Part shown: piece by piece, positions 23,008 through 32,268 of the stretch
How the letters are laid out: each line of letters begins with the position of its first letter
Numbering within the stretch: position 1 is the stretch's first letter
Assembly: GCF_009789235.1 (NCBI RefSeq)
Contig: NZ_WSTB01000001.1
Span: 248,001 to 312,000, forward strand
From: Flavobacterium hydrocarbonoxydans
GTDB lineage: Bacteria; Bacteroidota; Bacteroidia; Flavobacteriales; Flavobacteriaceae
Direction of reading: 5' to 3'
Length of the DNA stretch: 64,000 nucleotides
Notes under the pieces: model-generated
What the model was told of the DNA's origin: nothing
The model's database searches: none
Seen by the model: only the letters and a program-made list of their open reading frames with translations
Made by a program: the position numbers and the translations under genes

Positions 23008-25013
23008 TGAGCAACAACTTATTTGAATACATGTTTAAGATTACTTCCAATGCGGAAGCCATAACGGCAAGCATGGGTAAGCTTAATGCAACTGTTGAAA
23101 AGGTTGAGGCAAGTACCGTTCAAATGGACCATAGCTTTACGAAAGCTTTTGATTCCATACAAAAGGATGTAAAAGCAATAAAGCTTAGTTCTATTCTTGA
23201 TCAGGTTGACCGAGTGACTAATTCGTTTACGAATTTGAACAAACCTGGAATGGAGTTAAGCACTTCGATGTATGACCTATCGGCAATGACTGGAGTTGCT
23301 GGCGAAAAGCTTGACCAAATTGAAAAGAATGCGCGAAAATCAGGTTTAGCATTTGGAAATTCTGCTGCCTCTGGAGCTGAAGCTTACAAATTAATTTTAG
23401 GACAATTAACTCCTAAAATTGCTGAAGTTCCTGATGCGCTTGATGCAATGGGTAAATCTGTTGGTACAACGAGCAAATTAATGGGTGGTGATCAGGTTGC
23501 TGCAACTCAGCTTTTGACAACTGCAATGAACCAATACCAGGTTTCGCTTGAAGACCCGATTAAAGCCAGTGGAGAAATGGCAAAAATGATGAATGTTATG
23601 GCTGCCGCCGCTGGTGAAGGTTCTGCCGAATTGCCACAGATTAAACTGGCTCTTGAACAGGCGGGAATGGGTGCTAAAATGGCAAATGTATCTTTTGAAG
23701 AGACAAACGCAGCTTTACAAATTTTAGACAAAGCTGGTAAGAAAGGTTCTGAAGGCGGTGTTGCTTTAAGAAATGTTCTTGTAAAACTTGGCCAGGGAAA
23801 ATACATCCCAAAAGAATATCAAAAACAATTACAGCTCTTAGGTGTTGATACAACAAAATTAGCAGATAAAAACGCCACATTATCGGAAAGATTGGCGGCT
23901 TTAAAGCCTGCAATGAAAGATAGTGCCTTATTGTCTGCTTGGCTTGGCGAAGGTGCTGACGGTGCCACAAAAGCATTAATTGAGCAAATCCCTGAGCTAG
24001 AAAGGTTAACCGGAGCGATAACCGGAACAAACGAAGCTTATGAGCAAGCGGCTATTGTAATGGAAAGCCCATTAGAAAAAAACAAAAGGCTTCAGGCGCA
24101 AATTGATGATTTTAAAATATCATTATTCAATGGAACAAACGGCTTAATCGGTTATGCAGATGTATTAGGAGGCTTAGCACGTGATGTTTCAGATATGTCA
24201 CCTCTTTTTAGTGGCATGGCAACCGTTTTTTCAACATTGGCATCTGCGCAAAAAAGAGCTGCATTTTTTGCTAAAGTTTCCTCGGTTTGGAACTCGATAG
24301 CTGCTGTGGCAACAAATCTTTTAGCTACGGCACAATGGAACCTAAATATAGCAATGGATGCCAATCCCGTTGGTTTGATCATATTAGCAATTATGGCACT
24401 ACTTACCTATGTCACGATAGCTATAAAAAGATGGGATGAGTTTGGCGCCGCAATGCTCTTAATGTTAGGTCCTATCGGATGGATTATAAACGGCTTTATG
24501 ACAATAAAAAAGCACTGGGACAGTATTGCAAAGGCTTTTACAACTGATGGTATTATTGGAGGTCTTAAAAGAATCGGTCTGGTATTTTTTGACATGCTGC
24601 TTTATCCAATGCAGCAATTACTAGAATTGCTAGCCAAAATACCAGGCTTAGAAAATCTTGCTGGTGGTGGTGCTGAAAAAATAAAAGCACTTAGGAAATC
24701 GATGGATTTAGTTACCCCTGACGAAGCTCAAAAAGAAGTAGAAGCGAAAGCTGGAATACTACCGCCAACAGTCCCAGGAACAACACTTAACGAAAACGGC
24801 AAGCCTGTTGATGGAACCGCTACAAATAAAACAAATGAAGCGATTGCAACCGGAGGTACAAAAAATACGGTTATCAATATCACATTAAAAAATTTGATTG
24901 AATCTGTTCAAATCACTGGAAAAGATTTTAAAGATTCAGCCAACCAAATGAAAGAACAAAGCCAGGATGCTTTAATGAGAGTTTTAGCATCTGCAAATAC
25001 AGCAGCAGGATAA
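23007..25013 (+). CDS. Tape measure protein (TP901-type)
   Basis: 668 residues. Sets tail length and is ejected with the DNA. The N-terminal half is coiled-coil rich, followed by a TP901-like core (AAVATNLLATAQW, SGEMAKMMNVMAAAAGEGSAELPQIKLALEQAGMGAKMANV, LSERLAALKPAM). Hydrophobic segments at about residues 450-510 (NPVGLIILAIMALLTYVTIAI and FGAAMLLMLGPIGWIINGF) would insert into the host membrane. At about 668 residues it predicts a tail of moderate length, near 100 nm by the usual rule of ~1.5 A per residue. Confidence 0.9.
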   Translation: MSNNLFEYMFKITSNAEAITASMGKLNATVEKVEASTVQMDHSFTKAFDSIQKDVKAIKLSSILDQVDRVTNSFTNLNKPGMELSTSMYDLSAMTGVAGEKLDQIEKNARKSGLAFGNSAASGAEAYKLILGQLTPKIAEVPDALDAMGKSVGTTSKLMGGDQVAATQLLTTAMNQYQVSLEDPIKASGEMAKMMNVMAAAAGEGSAELPQIKLALEQAGMGAKMANVSFEETNAALQILDKAGKKGSEGGVALRNVLVKLGQGKYIPKEYQKQLQLLGVDTTKLADKNATLSERLAALKPAMKDSALLSAWLGEGADGATKALIEQIPELERLTGAITGTNEAYEQAAIVMESPLEKNKRLQAQIDDFKISLFNGTNGLIGYADVLGGLARDVSDMSPLFSGMATVFSTLASAQKRAAFFAKVSSVWNSIAAVATNLLATAQWNLNIAMDANPVGLIILAIMALLTYVTIAIKRWDEFGAAMLLMLGPIGWIINGFMTIKKHWDSIAKAFTTDGIIGGLKRIGLVFFDMLLYPMQQLLELLAKIPGLENLAGGGAEKIKALRKSMDLVTPDEAQKEVEAKAGILPPTVPGTTLNENGKPVDGTATNKTNEAIATGGTKNTVINITLKNLIESVQITGKDFKDSANQMKEQSQDALMRVLASANTAAG

Positions 25014-25672
25014 TGGAAAACAAGGAAATATTATTTGCATCATTGGTTGGTTCTAAAGTTGTTGAACAAATACCGCGCTTTAGTGTTATTCAAAATGAAT
25101 TAGCAAAACATGTATTGCCGGCAATTCCTTTTCTGCCTTTGCGCAACCAGGACAAAATTAAAAAAGCTTCTGTGCTTGGCTTTGAAGATTCATGGTGGCT
25201 TAAAGATTCAGGACCTAAAGAAGATCAGCAGTTTTTTCCGCTGTCTTTTTCTTTAACGCCAAATGGTCAAAAATATTTATTGCCATACGAAACAATGATT
25301 TCAATTAATGGTAAAAACCAAGTTATTAAACGAAGTGTCGCCAAAGGAAATAAGATACCAGGTAAAGTAAAAGAACGCTGGTCACAAGACGATTATGATA
25401 TTACGATCACCGGTGTTTTGTTAGGAGATTACGAAATAGGTACTGTTGAAAACTGTTATCCTATTTCTGATTTTAGAAAATTGAAAAGCTTTCTAACAGC
25501 ACCACAGGCAGTATATGTTTTTTGTGAACCCTTTCAGCTGTTAGGTATAAATAAAATTGTTATTGAAGATTTTAGTTTCCCATTTACGAAAGGCGAAAAT
25601 GTTCAAGCTTACGAAATAAAGGCATGTAGTGATTTTGATTACGCATTGATATTAAAACTAAACGAGGTGTAA
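25013..25672 (+). CDS. Baseplate/tail protein, DUF6046-like
   Basis: 219 residues. It lies between the tape measure and the hub protein, the place of the tape-measure-to-baseplate adaptor in Mu-like phages. Segments: KKASVLGFEDSWWLKDSGPKEDQQFFPLSFSL, YETMISINGKNQVIKRSVAKGNKIPGKVKERWSQDDYDITITGVLLG, and a conserved-looking YVFCEPFQLLGINKIVIEDFSFP. This organisation is one I associate with the Bacteroidota DUF6046 family. No membrane segments. Confidence 0.65.
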   Translation: MENKEILFASLVGSKVVEQIPRFSVIQNELAKHVLPAIPFLPLRNQDKIKKASVLGFEDSWWLKDSGPKEDQQFFPLSFSLTPNGQKYLLPYETMISINGKNQVIKRSVAKGNKIPGKVKERWSQDDYDITITGVLLGDYEIGTVENCYPISDFRKLKSFLTAPQAVYVFCEPFQLLGINKIVIEDFSFPFTKGENVQAYEIKACSDFDYALILKLNEV

Positions 25673-25673
25673 T

Positions 25674-26642
25674 ATGTTAGACATGGACTGGAGAATCACT
25701 TTTAAAACGAAAGATGCTAAATATCAATTGATGTTAATATCTGAAGTTGAAATTGATGAATCTGTTGAAAATTTGGTTGATACAGCTACAATCACTTTAC
25801 CTGAAGCTGTAATGAATCAGGTTTTAAACTTTCAACAAACGATTGGGCGTGGCAGTGAGGTTTTAATAGAATTAGGTTATGATAAGAATTTAGAAAAAGA
25901 GTTTGTTGGATATGTTCTGGACATTGTTGCTAATGACAGCAGTTTACAAATACTTTGCGAAGATGCTCTTTTCTTGTTTCGTGTTGGTGTTAAAGATGCT
26001 GAAATGAAGCCTACTTCATCTAAAAAAATTGCAGAATCAATTATTGATCAGATCGACAAAACTTTTAAAGTTTCCTGCGATTATGATATTGGTTTTGAAA
26101 AATTCATTATCCATCAGGCGACAGGTTACGATGTTCTTAAAAAATTGCAAGAAGAAACTAAGGCGAACATCTATTTTGATACTAAAGATAAAGTACTTCA
26201 CATTCATGCACCATATTTAGAAAAAGGCGGTGATGTGGTTTATTCAATGCAAGAAAACATCGAAAAATCTTCCTTAGAATATAAACGAGCTCTTGATAAG
26301 AAAGTTGAAGTTACGATTGAAAGTATTGATCTAAAAGGTAACGTTAGAAGTTATACAACCGGAACAACCGGAGGTGAGAAAATCACGTTAAAGGTTGGAG
26401 CTGTAACCGAAAGCGATATGAAGAAAATTGCCGCAACTGTTTTGCAGCAAAATAATTATGATGGTTTTGATGGCTCAATTGATACTTGGTTGATACCGTT
26501 TGTTAAACCAACATATTCGGCTCACTATTCAGATGATGATTACCCGGAAAAAAAAGGAGTTTATTACGTGGTCTCTACTAAAACAACTTTTAGTGATGCA
26601 GGCGCTAAAAGAGCAGTAAAATTTGGAATTAAACTAGCATAA
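25674..26642 (+). CDS. Baseplate hub protein (gpD / late control D-like)
   Basis: 322 residues. Has the layout of P2 gpD and Mu gp44-type hubs: an N-terminal beta domain (VENLVDTATITLPEAV, IGRGSEVLIELGYDKN, FVGYVLDI), a middle domain with ATGYDVLKKLQEETKANIYFDTKDKVLHIHAP, and a C-terminal strand domain with KRAVKFGIKLA. The hub trimer joins tail tube to spike. It starts 1 bp after the previous gene and overlaps the spike-like gene by 1 bp. Confidence 0.78.
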   Translation: MLDMDWRITFKTKDAKYQLMLISEVEIDESVENLVDTATITLPEAVMNQVLNFQQTIGRGSEVLIELGYDKNLEKEFVGYVLDIVANDSSLQILCEDALFLFRVGVKDAEMKPTSSKKIAESIIDQIDKTFKVSCDYDIGFEKFIIHQATGYDVLKKLQEETKANIYFDTKDKVLHIHAPYLEKGGDVVYSMQENIEKSSLEYKRALDKKVEVTIESIDLKGNVRSYTTGTTGGEKITLKVGAVTESDMKKIAATVLQQNNYDGFDGSIDTWLIPFVKPTYSAHYSDDDYPEKKGVYYVVSTKTTFSDAGAKRAVKFGIKLA

Positions 26643-27145
26643 TGGATACACCCGTTAAAATAAAAGCCTTATTACAACAAATTGTTGGTGCAAACTCAAA
26701 TTTACCAATAACCGGAAAGGTTATTTCTATAGAGGGTGAAAGTTGTACAGTTCAGCTAATATCTGGATTAAAGGTCTCTGATGTAAAGCTGAAAGCCACA
26801 ATTAATGAGCAAGATAATTTTATCCTGGTAACACCTAAAGAGGGTTCAAGCGTGATTATGCTTTCTTCAACTGGAGACTTAGAAAACCTCACAGTTATAA
26901 AAGCTGATCAGTTTGAAAAAATGGAAATAAATCAAGGTGGGTTAAACATTCTTATTGATTCTAATGATGGAAAAGTTAGTATTAAAAATGATTCTGTTTC
27001 GCTGAAAGAAATATTATCAGATTTATCAGAATTGTTAAAAAACATCAAAGTTTTTACTCCAATGGGACCTTCAGGAAATCCTTTGCCGGACAGTATCCAA
27101 GCAATTGTAAATTTTGAAACCAAAGTTAATCAGTTATTAAAATAG
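26642..27145 (+). CDS. Baseplate spike-like protein (gpV / OB-fold)
   Basis: 167 residues. Residues about 20-95 look like an OB-fold (GKVISIEGESCTVQLISGLKVSDVKLKATI, ILVTPKEGSSVIMLSS), followed by a short beta part (MEINQGGLNILIDSNDGKVSIKND) of the kind that makes a triple-stranded spike, then a helical C-terminal tail with GPSGNPLPDS. This is the pattern of small membrane-piercing spikes. No His-x-His metal tip was seen, so tip formation may need another protein. Confidence 0.65.
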   Translation: MDTPVKIKALLQQIVGANSNLPITGKVISIEGESCTVQLISGLKVSDVKLKATINEQDNFILVTPKEGSSVIMLSSTGDLENLTVIKADQFEKMEINQGGLNILIDSNDGKVSIKNDSVSLKEILSDLSELLKNIKVFTPMGPSGNPLPDSIQAIVNFETKVNQLLK

Positions 27146-27152
27146 ATTTAAA

Positions 27153-27362
27153 ATGGGTTTAAATAAAGGAGCTTTAAAACAGGACATCTTAGATATTATT
27201 ACCGATATGCGCAACCGGGATGAAAATTCAGACGATGAGTTTGCAACTCGATTATCAACTGCAATTGATACTTATGTTAAAACGGCAGTAATTGTTTATC
27301 AAAGCGGTTTAACTGCTCCTAATGGAGCCGTAACCGGAACCTTTCAAGGAAACTTAGAATAA
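27153..27362 (+). CDS. Small tail protein of unknown function
   Basis: 69 residues, mostly helical (ALKQDILDIITDMRNRDENSDDEFATRLSTAIDTYVKTA) with a short beta-like end (YQSGLTAPNGAVTGTFQGNLE). It lies between spike and baseplate wedge genes, 7 bp after the first and 2 bp before the second. Its place suggests a minor baseplate component. Not recognised as a family. Confidence 0.6.
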   Translation: MGLNKGALKQDILDIITDMRNRDENSDDEFATRLSTAIDTYVKTAVIVYQSGLTAPNGAVTGTFQGNLE

Positions 27363-27364
27363 TT

Positions 27365-27706
27365 ATGAAAAGCATCGGCATTCAATTAATAGATAACAAC
27401 GACCAGGGCGAACCAATGGATTTAAAAATTAATCCTGTGCGTGATGTAACAGGAAAAATAATTGCCGGGATCGTAATCGGAAACATTTTAGAGCAAAACA
27501 AAGCGCTTATAATTATTGGTTCAGAAGGCGATCTAAAATTTAGACCTGATATAGGGGTGAATTTTGGTGATGTATTGTTAAATGATAATCTTTTAGAATA
27601 TCGACATAAAATAAACGAGCATTTCGATAAGGATGGTTTGAAAATTTCCGAATTAGATTTATACACACTCGATAATATCAAAATAGTAGCTGATTATGAA
27701 AGCTAA
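27365..27706 (+). CDS. Baseplate wedge protein, gpW/gp25-like
   Basis: 113 residues. Wedge proteins of the T4 gp25/P2 gpW family form the inner baseplate ring. The sequence has a GDLKFRPDIGVNFGDVLLNDN segment and a helix-strand end (LLEYRHKINEHFDKDGLKISELDLYTLDNIKIVADY). The order spike - small - wedge - J-like matches the family's usual neighbours. It overlaps the next gene by 11 bp. Confidence 0.6.
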   Translation: MKSIGIQLIDNNDQGEPMDLKINPVRDVTGKIIAGIVIGNILEQNKALIIIGSEGDLKFRPDIGVNFGDVLLNDNLLEYRHKINEHFDKDGLKISELDLYTLDNIKIVADYES

Positions 27707-27980
27707 ACAAGGACAGAGTTTTTGTGATTTGGTAATTCAAGGAACTGGCAATATTGAAAACGCTGTTGAGATGGCGATATTGAATAACCTATCAATAACT
27801 GATAATTTAAGTATTGATCAGGTATTAATGCCGGCAGGAAAAGAAAATAAATCCATTCTTGAAATATGGAGCGAATATAATTTACCCGCAACCGCATTAA
27901 CAGATGAAAACCTGTCAGTTATAATTCCAGATGAGGGTATTGGAGCAATGATCATTGAAGATACATTTATAATAAGATAA
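27696..27980 (+). CDS. Small baseplate protein, LysM-like
   Basis: 94 residues. QGQSFCDLVIQGTGNIENAVEMAILNNLSITDNLSIDQVLMPAG resembles a LysM domain (GxSxxDLxxQxxG, then NNLSITDxLxxGxxLxIP). Such small proteins sit next to the wedge and hub in contractile tails and bind the tube or hub. It overlaps both neighbours. The ending DEGIGAMIIEDTFIIR is not part of the domain. Confidence 0.6.
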   Translation: MKAKQGQSFCDLVIQGTGNIENAVEMAILNNLSITDNLSIDQVLMPAGKENKSILEIWSEYNLPATALTDENLSVIIPDEGIGAMIIEDTFIIR

Positions 27981-28852
27981 TGGCAAGAACAAAAACGCAA
28001 ATAAAATCAGAGATCACAACACCATTTATGGCAAATGAAACATTATCGGTAAAATATGGATTTGCCGTTGGAGCTTCGTTTGATTCTGAATTTTCAATAT
28101 ATAGTTTAGAAAACATTCTTTTTGAAATAGTGGCTTTAGCTATATATCTTCATGAACAATTTTTTGATCAGCACAAAAAAGAAGTTGACGAAAAACTTGC
28201 AAATGAAAAATCGGGTACACTTCCCTGGTATCGAACAATGGCTTTGCGTTTTCAGGACGGCTTTGATTTGGTACCAGACCAGGATTACTTCGATAACGGA
28301 ACCGCGACACCTGAGCAAATTGAAAACTCGAAAATCATTAAATATTCTGCGGTAAATGAAGCTGAAGACAGCAGCCGTGTAATTGTAAAAATAGCCGGTG
28401 AAACCGCTGGAGTACTTTCGCCAATTACACAGGAACAAAAGGACGCATTCGAGCTTACTTACATGAAGGAAATCAAATGGGCGGGTATTCAAATTACTGT
28501 AATTAATTATCTCCCGGACAAGTTGTATTTGATCATTCAGATTAAGCGTGATGCTTTGGTTTTATCATCGACCGGACAAAGTATATTATACGGTAATTAT
28601 CCGGTAAATGATGCAATTGAACAATTTTTAAAGGAATTACCTTTTGATGGGGATTTACGTTTGTCGGCGATTGTAGATAAACTGCAAACGGTACCGGGTG
28701 TCAAAGATGCAACGATTTTGAGCGCAAAAAGTGCATGGATTAATCCTGATACCGATGGTTATGAATCTCCTTTGCCAATCAATATTTCGACAATACCGGT
28801 ATCTGGATATTTCGAAATTCAAGGATTTCAAGACATAAGCTATGTGGTATAA
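27980..28852 (+). CDS. Baseplate J-like protein
   Basis: 290 residues. The pattern fits the Baseplate_J family of Mu gp47/P2 gpJ: an N-terminal part with AVGASFDSEFSIYSLENILFEIVALAIYLHEQFFDQHKKEVDE, then a QEQKDAFELTYMKEIKWAGIQITVIN strand region, and YGNYPVNDAIEQFLKELPFDGDLRLSAIVDKLQTVPGVKDATIL near the C terminus, as in J proteins. Forms the outer wedge of the baseplate. The start overlaps the previous stop. Confidence 0.75.
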   Translation: MARTKTQIKSEITTPFMANETLSVKYGFAVGASFDSEFSIYSLENILFEIVALAIYLHEQFFDQHKKEVDEKLANEKSGTLPWYRTMALRFQDGFDLVPDQDYFDNGTATPEQIENSKIIKYSAVNEAEDSSRVIVKIAGETAGVLSPITQEQKDAFELTYMKEIKWAGIQITVINYLPDKLYLIIQIKRDALVLSSTGQSILYGNYPVNDAIEQFLKELPFDGDLRLSAIVDKLQTVPGVKDATILSAKSAWINPDTDGYESPLPINISTIPVSGYFEIQGFQDISYVV

Positions 28853-29327
28853 AATCAATTTTAAAGTACTGGCCGTTCAGCTGCTGCCAACATTTTTGCG
28901 AAAGCAAAATTTAGCTCAGTTGATGCAATTATGTGTCACTCCAATTTCTTCGCTTTATGATTTATGGTATGACTGGCGTTTTAAAAACATTTACAAATTA
29001 GAGCACAATGGTCAGGTTTGTTCATTAAGAGGTTCTTTAAATGATCTGTTTGACCCTGTAGAGCGTCGGATTTATATTGGCGAAGGTCAATTTTATGAGA
29101 CAACTTACATTTTTACTGAAGCTGAAGGGCAAGAAGTTTGGATTGAAACGGATTCTGAAGATAAAACTATTTTTCTACGTACAGAATCAGAGACAGCAGA
29201 TACCGGATTAGACTTCATTGTTTATGTACCGGAGACAATTTATAATTTATCTCTTGATGGACTAAGAGCTCACATTAATTTTTACAAAGCAGGCGGAAAA
29301 CGCTATAATATTTTTATCGATGAATAA
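28842..29327 (+). CDS. Tail baseplate protein, Mu gp48 / P2 gpI position
   Basis: 161 residues. The N-terminal half has LLPTFLRKQNLAQLMQLCVTPISSLYDLWYDWRFKNIYKLEHNGQVCSL, and the rest is strand-rich (IYIGEGQFYETTYIF, ETIYNLSLDGLRAHINFYKAGGKRY). Position directly after the J-like gene and before the fibre genes is that of gpI-type proteins linking baseplate to fibre. Weak sequence evidence. Overlaps both neighbours by 11 and 8 bp. Confidence 0.55.
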   Translation: MWYKINFKVLAVQLLPTFLRKQNLAQLMQLCVTPISSLYDLWYDWRFKNIYKLEHNGQVCSLRGSLNDLFDPVERRIYIGEGQFYETTYIFTEAEGQEVWIETDSEDKTIFLRTESETADTGLDFIVYVPETIYNLSLDGLRAHINFYKAGGKRYNIFIDE

Positions 29328-30114
29328 ATCAAATTTTAATCAAACAGGAGGTTACCCACTTAAAACAGAAAGGTTACAAGAGCTACAAACGTCTTTTGAG
29401 ATATTTAACGCTTTTGGTTCACTTGCGGGTAATCTTGCAATTGTTTCAGGATGTGAGATTGTTGGCTCTACTGTCAAAAACGGCTTTTTGTACATTGATG
29501 GTGAGCTTTTGGAATTTAGGGAATCAGCACTTGCAATCGATTCTACAGTTGTAATTTTTGAAGAGCCGGTTAAGAGATTTTTTGAAAATGACCCTTTAAG
29601 GGAAGTTTACACCATTCGATACACCTCTTTTGGAACTGCTGAAGAATCATGGTTATGGACTGATTTCAAACGTCCGATTGAGACCAAAAGCATTCCAACT
29701 GATCTAATTTCCAGGCTAACACTAATTGAAAAGAAGTTAGCCATTTTCCAAAGCGGTGGTGTTGTTTTTCCCTGGTTCAAACCTGTTGGCGAAATACCAG
29801 AAGGATTTCAGGAAGTTGCAGACATGAAAGGGCGCATGATTATAGGTTATGACCCTACACAGACTGAATTTAATTTGATTGGTAAAAATGGCGGACTTAA
29901 GAATAAAACCCTCAGTATTTCTGAAATGCCGTCACACGACCATACATTTAGTGGTAGTAACAGTAATAGTTCCGGAACGAGTAACCATGTAATTACAACT
30001 GGTCAAGCCGATGAAGGAAGTGGAAAGTTTGGAATGCAACCTACTGGAGGCGGCCAAGCATTTTCATTATTAAACCCTTACCGCGTGGCAGCGTACATTG
30101 AATTTATAGGATAA
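29320..30114 (+). CDS. Tail protein with collar (T4 gp12-like) domain
   Basis: 264 residues. The C-terminal half is a phage tail collar domain: GRMIIGYDPTQTEFNLIGKNGG, then NKTLSISEMPSHDHTFSGS with the conserved MPxHxHxxxG motif, and ending LNPYRVAAYIEFIG. The His residues could bind metal as in short tail fibres. The N-terminal part is a coiled/strand region that would attach to the baseplate. It is probably a host-binding component. Confidence 0.78.
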   Translation: MNKSNFNQTGGYPLKTERLQELQTSFEIFNAFGSLAGNLAIVSGCEIVGSTVKNGFLYIDGELLEFRESALAIDSTVVIFEEPVKRFFENDPLREVYTIRYTSFGTAEESWLWTDFKRPIETKSIPTDLISRLTLIEKKLAIFQSGGVVFPWFKPVGEIPEGFQEVADMKGRMIIGYDPTQTEFNLIGKNGGLKNKTLSISEMPSHDHTFSGSNSNSSGTSNHVITTGQADEGSGKFGMQPTGGGQAFSLLNPYRVAAYIEFIG

Positions 30115-30117
30115 GTT

Positions 30118-31098
30118 ATGGCAACAAATATAAACACAATATTAAGCTGGTTTGTAACCGGCGCGAAACCAACTCAGGTGCAATTTTGGGCCTCATGGCA
30201 ATCATTTTGGCATAAAGATGAAGCAATACCTCAATCCAGTGTTCAAAACTTAGCCGCAACGCTTAATTCAAAAGCGGATAAATCTCAGTTTGATGCTCAT
30301 AAAACTGATACTGATGCGCATGCTGATCTATTTAGTAGTAAAGAAGATAAAAATCAAAAAGGTGCTGTAAATGGTTACGCTCCATTAAATGAGTTTCAGA
30401 AAATTGCTGCTGAATATTTGAGCATTGTAAATGATCTTATTACTGGAGGTACGACATCGTTACTATCGGCAGAGCAGGGAAAAGAATTACAAAGCCAAAT
30501 TGATGGTATAAACATTATTTTATCATCTGATGATATAAATCTTGACACAGTACAGGAGCTTGTAGATGCCATCAAAGAAGTTGAGACTTCGCTTGAAACA
30601 ATTTTAGTAAATGATCTTACAACCGGAGGCATTACCAAAGCTTTAACCGCTGAAATGGGTAAAAGCTTAAAGGCTTTAATTGATGGTTTAAACACTAACA
30701 AAGTTGATAAAGTTGCAGGTGAAAGATTGATAACAGCTGCTGAAATTGTTAAGCTCGAAGGAATAGAAGCCGGCGCACAAGTAAATCAAGACATGTCCGG
30801 CAAACAGGATATTGATAATCAAATTTTCGTGAGTGCTTCGGGTTTGGTGCAAGATTCTTGGCATGGTAAAATAGTAACTTTTACAGCTAGTTCAACACAG
30901 ACAGTTCCTGCAAGTGGTTTACGAGACGGGTTTAAATTCGATGGTATTGTTGATCCTACAGTAACAATTACAACTGCGATAACAGCTCCTAAATCATGGT
31001 TAGGTGGTTATTCAGGAGCTTCAATAACTGAGAATTCAATTTTTACTTTTATTCAAAGAAAAGGCGATGATTCAAAAGTTTCAATTTATGGATTATAA
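30118..31098 (+). CDS. Tail fibre protein with internal repeats
   Basis: 326 residues. N-terminal helix with TGAKPTQVQFWASWQSFWHKDE, an attachment motif seen in many Bacteroidota phage fibre proteins. Two similar segments follow (NDLITGGTTSLLSAEQGKELQSQ at about 103-126 and NDLTTGGITKALTAEMGKSLKAL at about 162-184), of the coiled-coil shaft kind. The C-terminal ~90 residues form a possible globular tip. Three bp after the collar protein, 2 bp before the next gene. Confidence 0.7.
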   Translation: MATNINTILSWFVTGAKPTQVQFWASWQSFWHKDEAIPQSSVQNLAATLNSKADKSQFDAHKTDTDAHADLFSSKEDKNQKGAVNGYAPLNEFQKIAAEYLSIVNDLITGGTTSLLSAEQGKELQSQIDGINIILSSDDINLDTVQELVDAIKEVETSLETILVNDLTTGGITKALTAEMGKSLKALIDGLNTNKVDKVAGERLITAAEIVKLEGIEAGAQVNQDMSGKQDIDNQIFVSASGLVQDSWHGKIVTFTASSTQTVPASGLRDGFKFDGIVDPTVTITTAITAPKSWLGGYSGASITENSIFTFIQRKGDDSKVSIYGL

Positions 31099-31100
31099 AT

Positions 31101-31898
31101 ATGTTATTAACTAAAACAATATTCGGAAGATCAAAATATATAAAGGTATCAGACCCACATGCGCAGGCTTTCGTTATTGCAATAAAAACAAAAAGTAATC
31201 CTATAGCTAATGCTGTAAATCAGCTTTGTATTGATCTGAAAGCGGCCAATTTATGGAATAAAATGCAATGTGTTTACCCTTTTGTTGACACTTCAGAATT
31301 TGCCCATAAGTTTAATTTATTAGACCCACGAGACAGCGATGATGCTTTTAGGATATCATTTGGAAGTCCTTCCGGACTCACATCTCATTCTGCTTTAGGG
31401 TTTGTTAGCGGCAACCAGTTAGCTAATACGCATTTTATTCCATCAATAGTTCAAAATGTATTTTCAAACGGCATTACAATTGTTTGTGGTACTCATATAA
31501 CAGGTGATGTGAGATCAATTGGAGCTTACATGTCCACCACACAAGCAAGTGTAGTTTCAATTTGGGCTAATCCTTACTTTGTTTCTCGAATGAATGGTAG
31601 TAACATAGTCTATGGTAATACTGACTCAAAAGGAATTTACACAGCTCAAAGAGTTTCCAGTACAGTTAGTAATCAATTTAGAACAGGAGTTAAGGTTACA
31701 ACATCAAACAGTGGAGGTGTTTTACCTACAATTCCTCTCTATATCGCGTCAGTTAATGAGAATGGACTCCAAAAATATCCTGACCAAAAACGAACACAAT
31801 CAACTTACATACATGAGGGTATGACTGATTCAGAGGTTGTCTCATTTCATACTATAATAAATACTTTCGAAAATTCATTATCTCGTAAAACTTGGTAA
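31101..31898 (+). CDS. Tail tip / receptor-binding-like protein
   Basis: 265 residues. Beta-rich with small residues (FVSGNQLANTHFIPSIVQNVFSNGITIVCGTHITG, TAQRVSSTVSNQFRTGVKVTTSNSGGV). The C-terminal STYIHEGMTDSEVVSFHTIINTFENSLSRK resembles a short ending helix found on many such fibre-tip proteins. It follows the fibre gene and precedes small genes, so a host-recognition role is likely; the fold is not certain. Confidence 0.6.
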   Translation: MLLTKTIFGRSKYIKVSDPHAQAFVIAIKTKSNPIANAVNQLCIDLKAANLWNKMQCVYPFVDTSEFAHKFNLLDPRDSDDAFRISFGSPSGLTSHSALGFVSGNQLANTHFIPSIVQNVFSNGITIVCGTHITGDVRSIGAYMSTTQASVVSIWANPYFVSRMNGSNIVYGNTDSKGIYTAQRVSSTVSNQFRTGVKVTTSNSGGVLPTIPLYIASVNENGLQKYPDQKRTQSTYIHEGMTDSEVVSFHTIINTFENSLSRKTW

Positions 31899-31916
31899 AA
31901 ATTAAAAAAAATAATT

Positions 31917-32261
31917 ATGATAAGATCAACAGTACCGCTTTTATATGATGCTAGAAATGGAGAAAAATCCGCTATCGTTGAAATTGAAATTCCGAGTTGG
32001 CAAACAGGACAAGATGGCATTACTTATAACGTTCGAGATTATGCCATAAACAATGATGTAAAAGAGTTTATAAGCAGCAAGTTTGTTTTTTATTCGTGGG
32101 ATCAAATTAATAGTTTGAACGATTATATCGAAAGCATATATGTTTATTCAGGTTTAACAAAAAAGGAGACGGAATATTTAAAAGTTAAACATGCTTTACT
32201 ACTAGAAACGAAGACACGCCCTATTTACGGTTCAAACGCCAACCTTTGGGTTTTAATCTAA
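31917..32261 (+). CDS. Small tail-associated protein
   Basis: 114 residues, alpha/beta (STVPLLYDARNGEKSAIVEIEIPSWQTGQDGITYNVRDYAI then helical). Not recognised. The position after the tip protein suggests a fibre chaperone or minor tail part. Confidence 0.5.
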   Translation: MIRSTVPLLYDARNGEKSAIVEIEIPSWQTGQDGITYNVRDYAINNDVKEFISSKFVFYSWDQINSLNDYIESIYVYSGLTKKETEYLKVKHALLLETKTRPIYGSNANLWVLI

Positions 32262-32268
32262 ATTATTT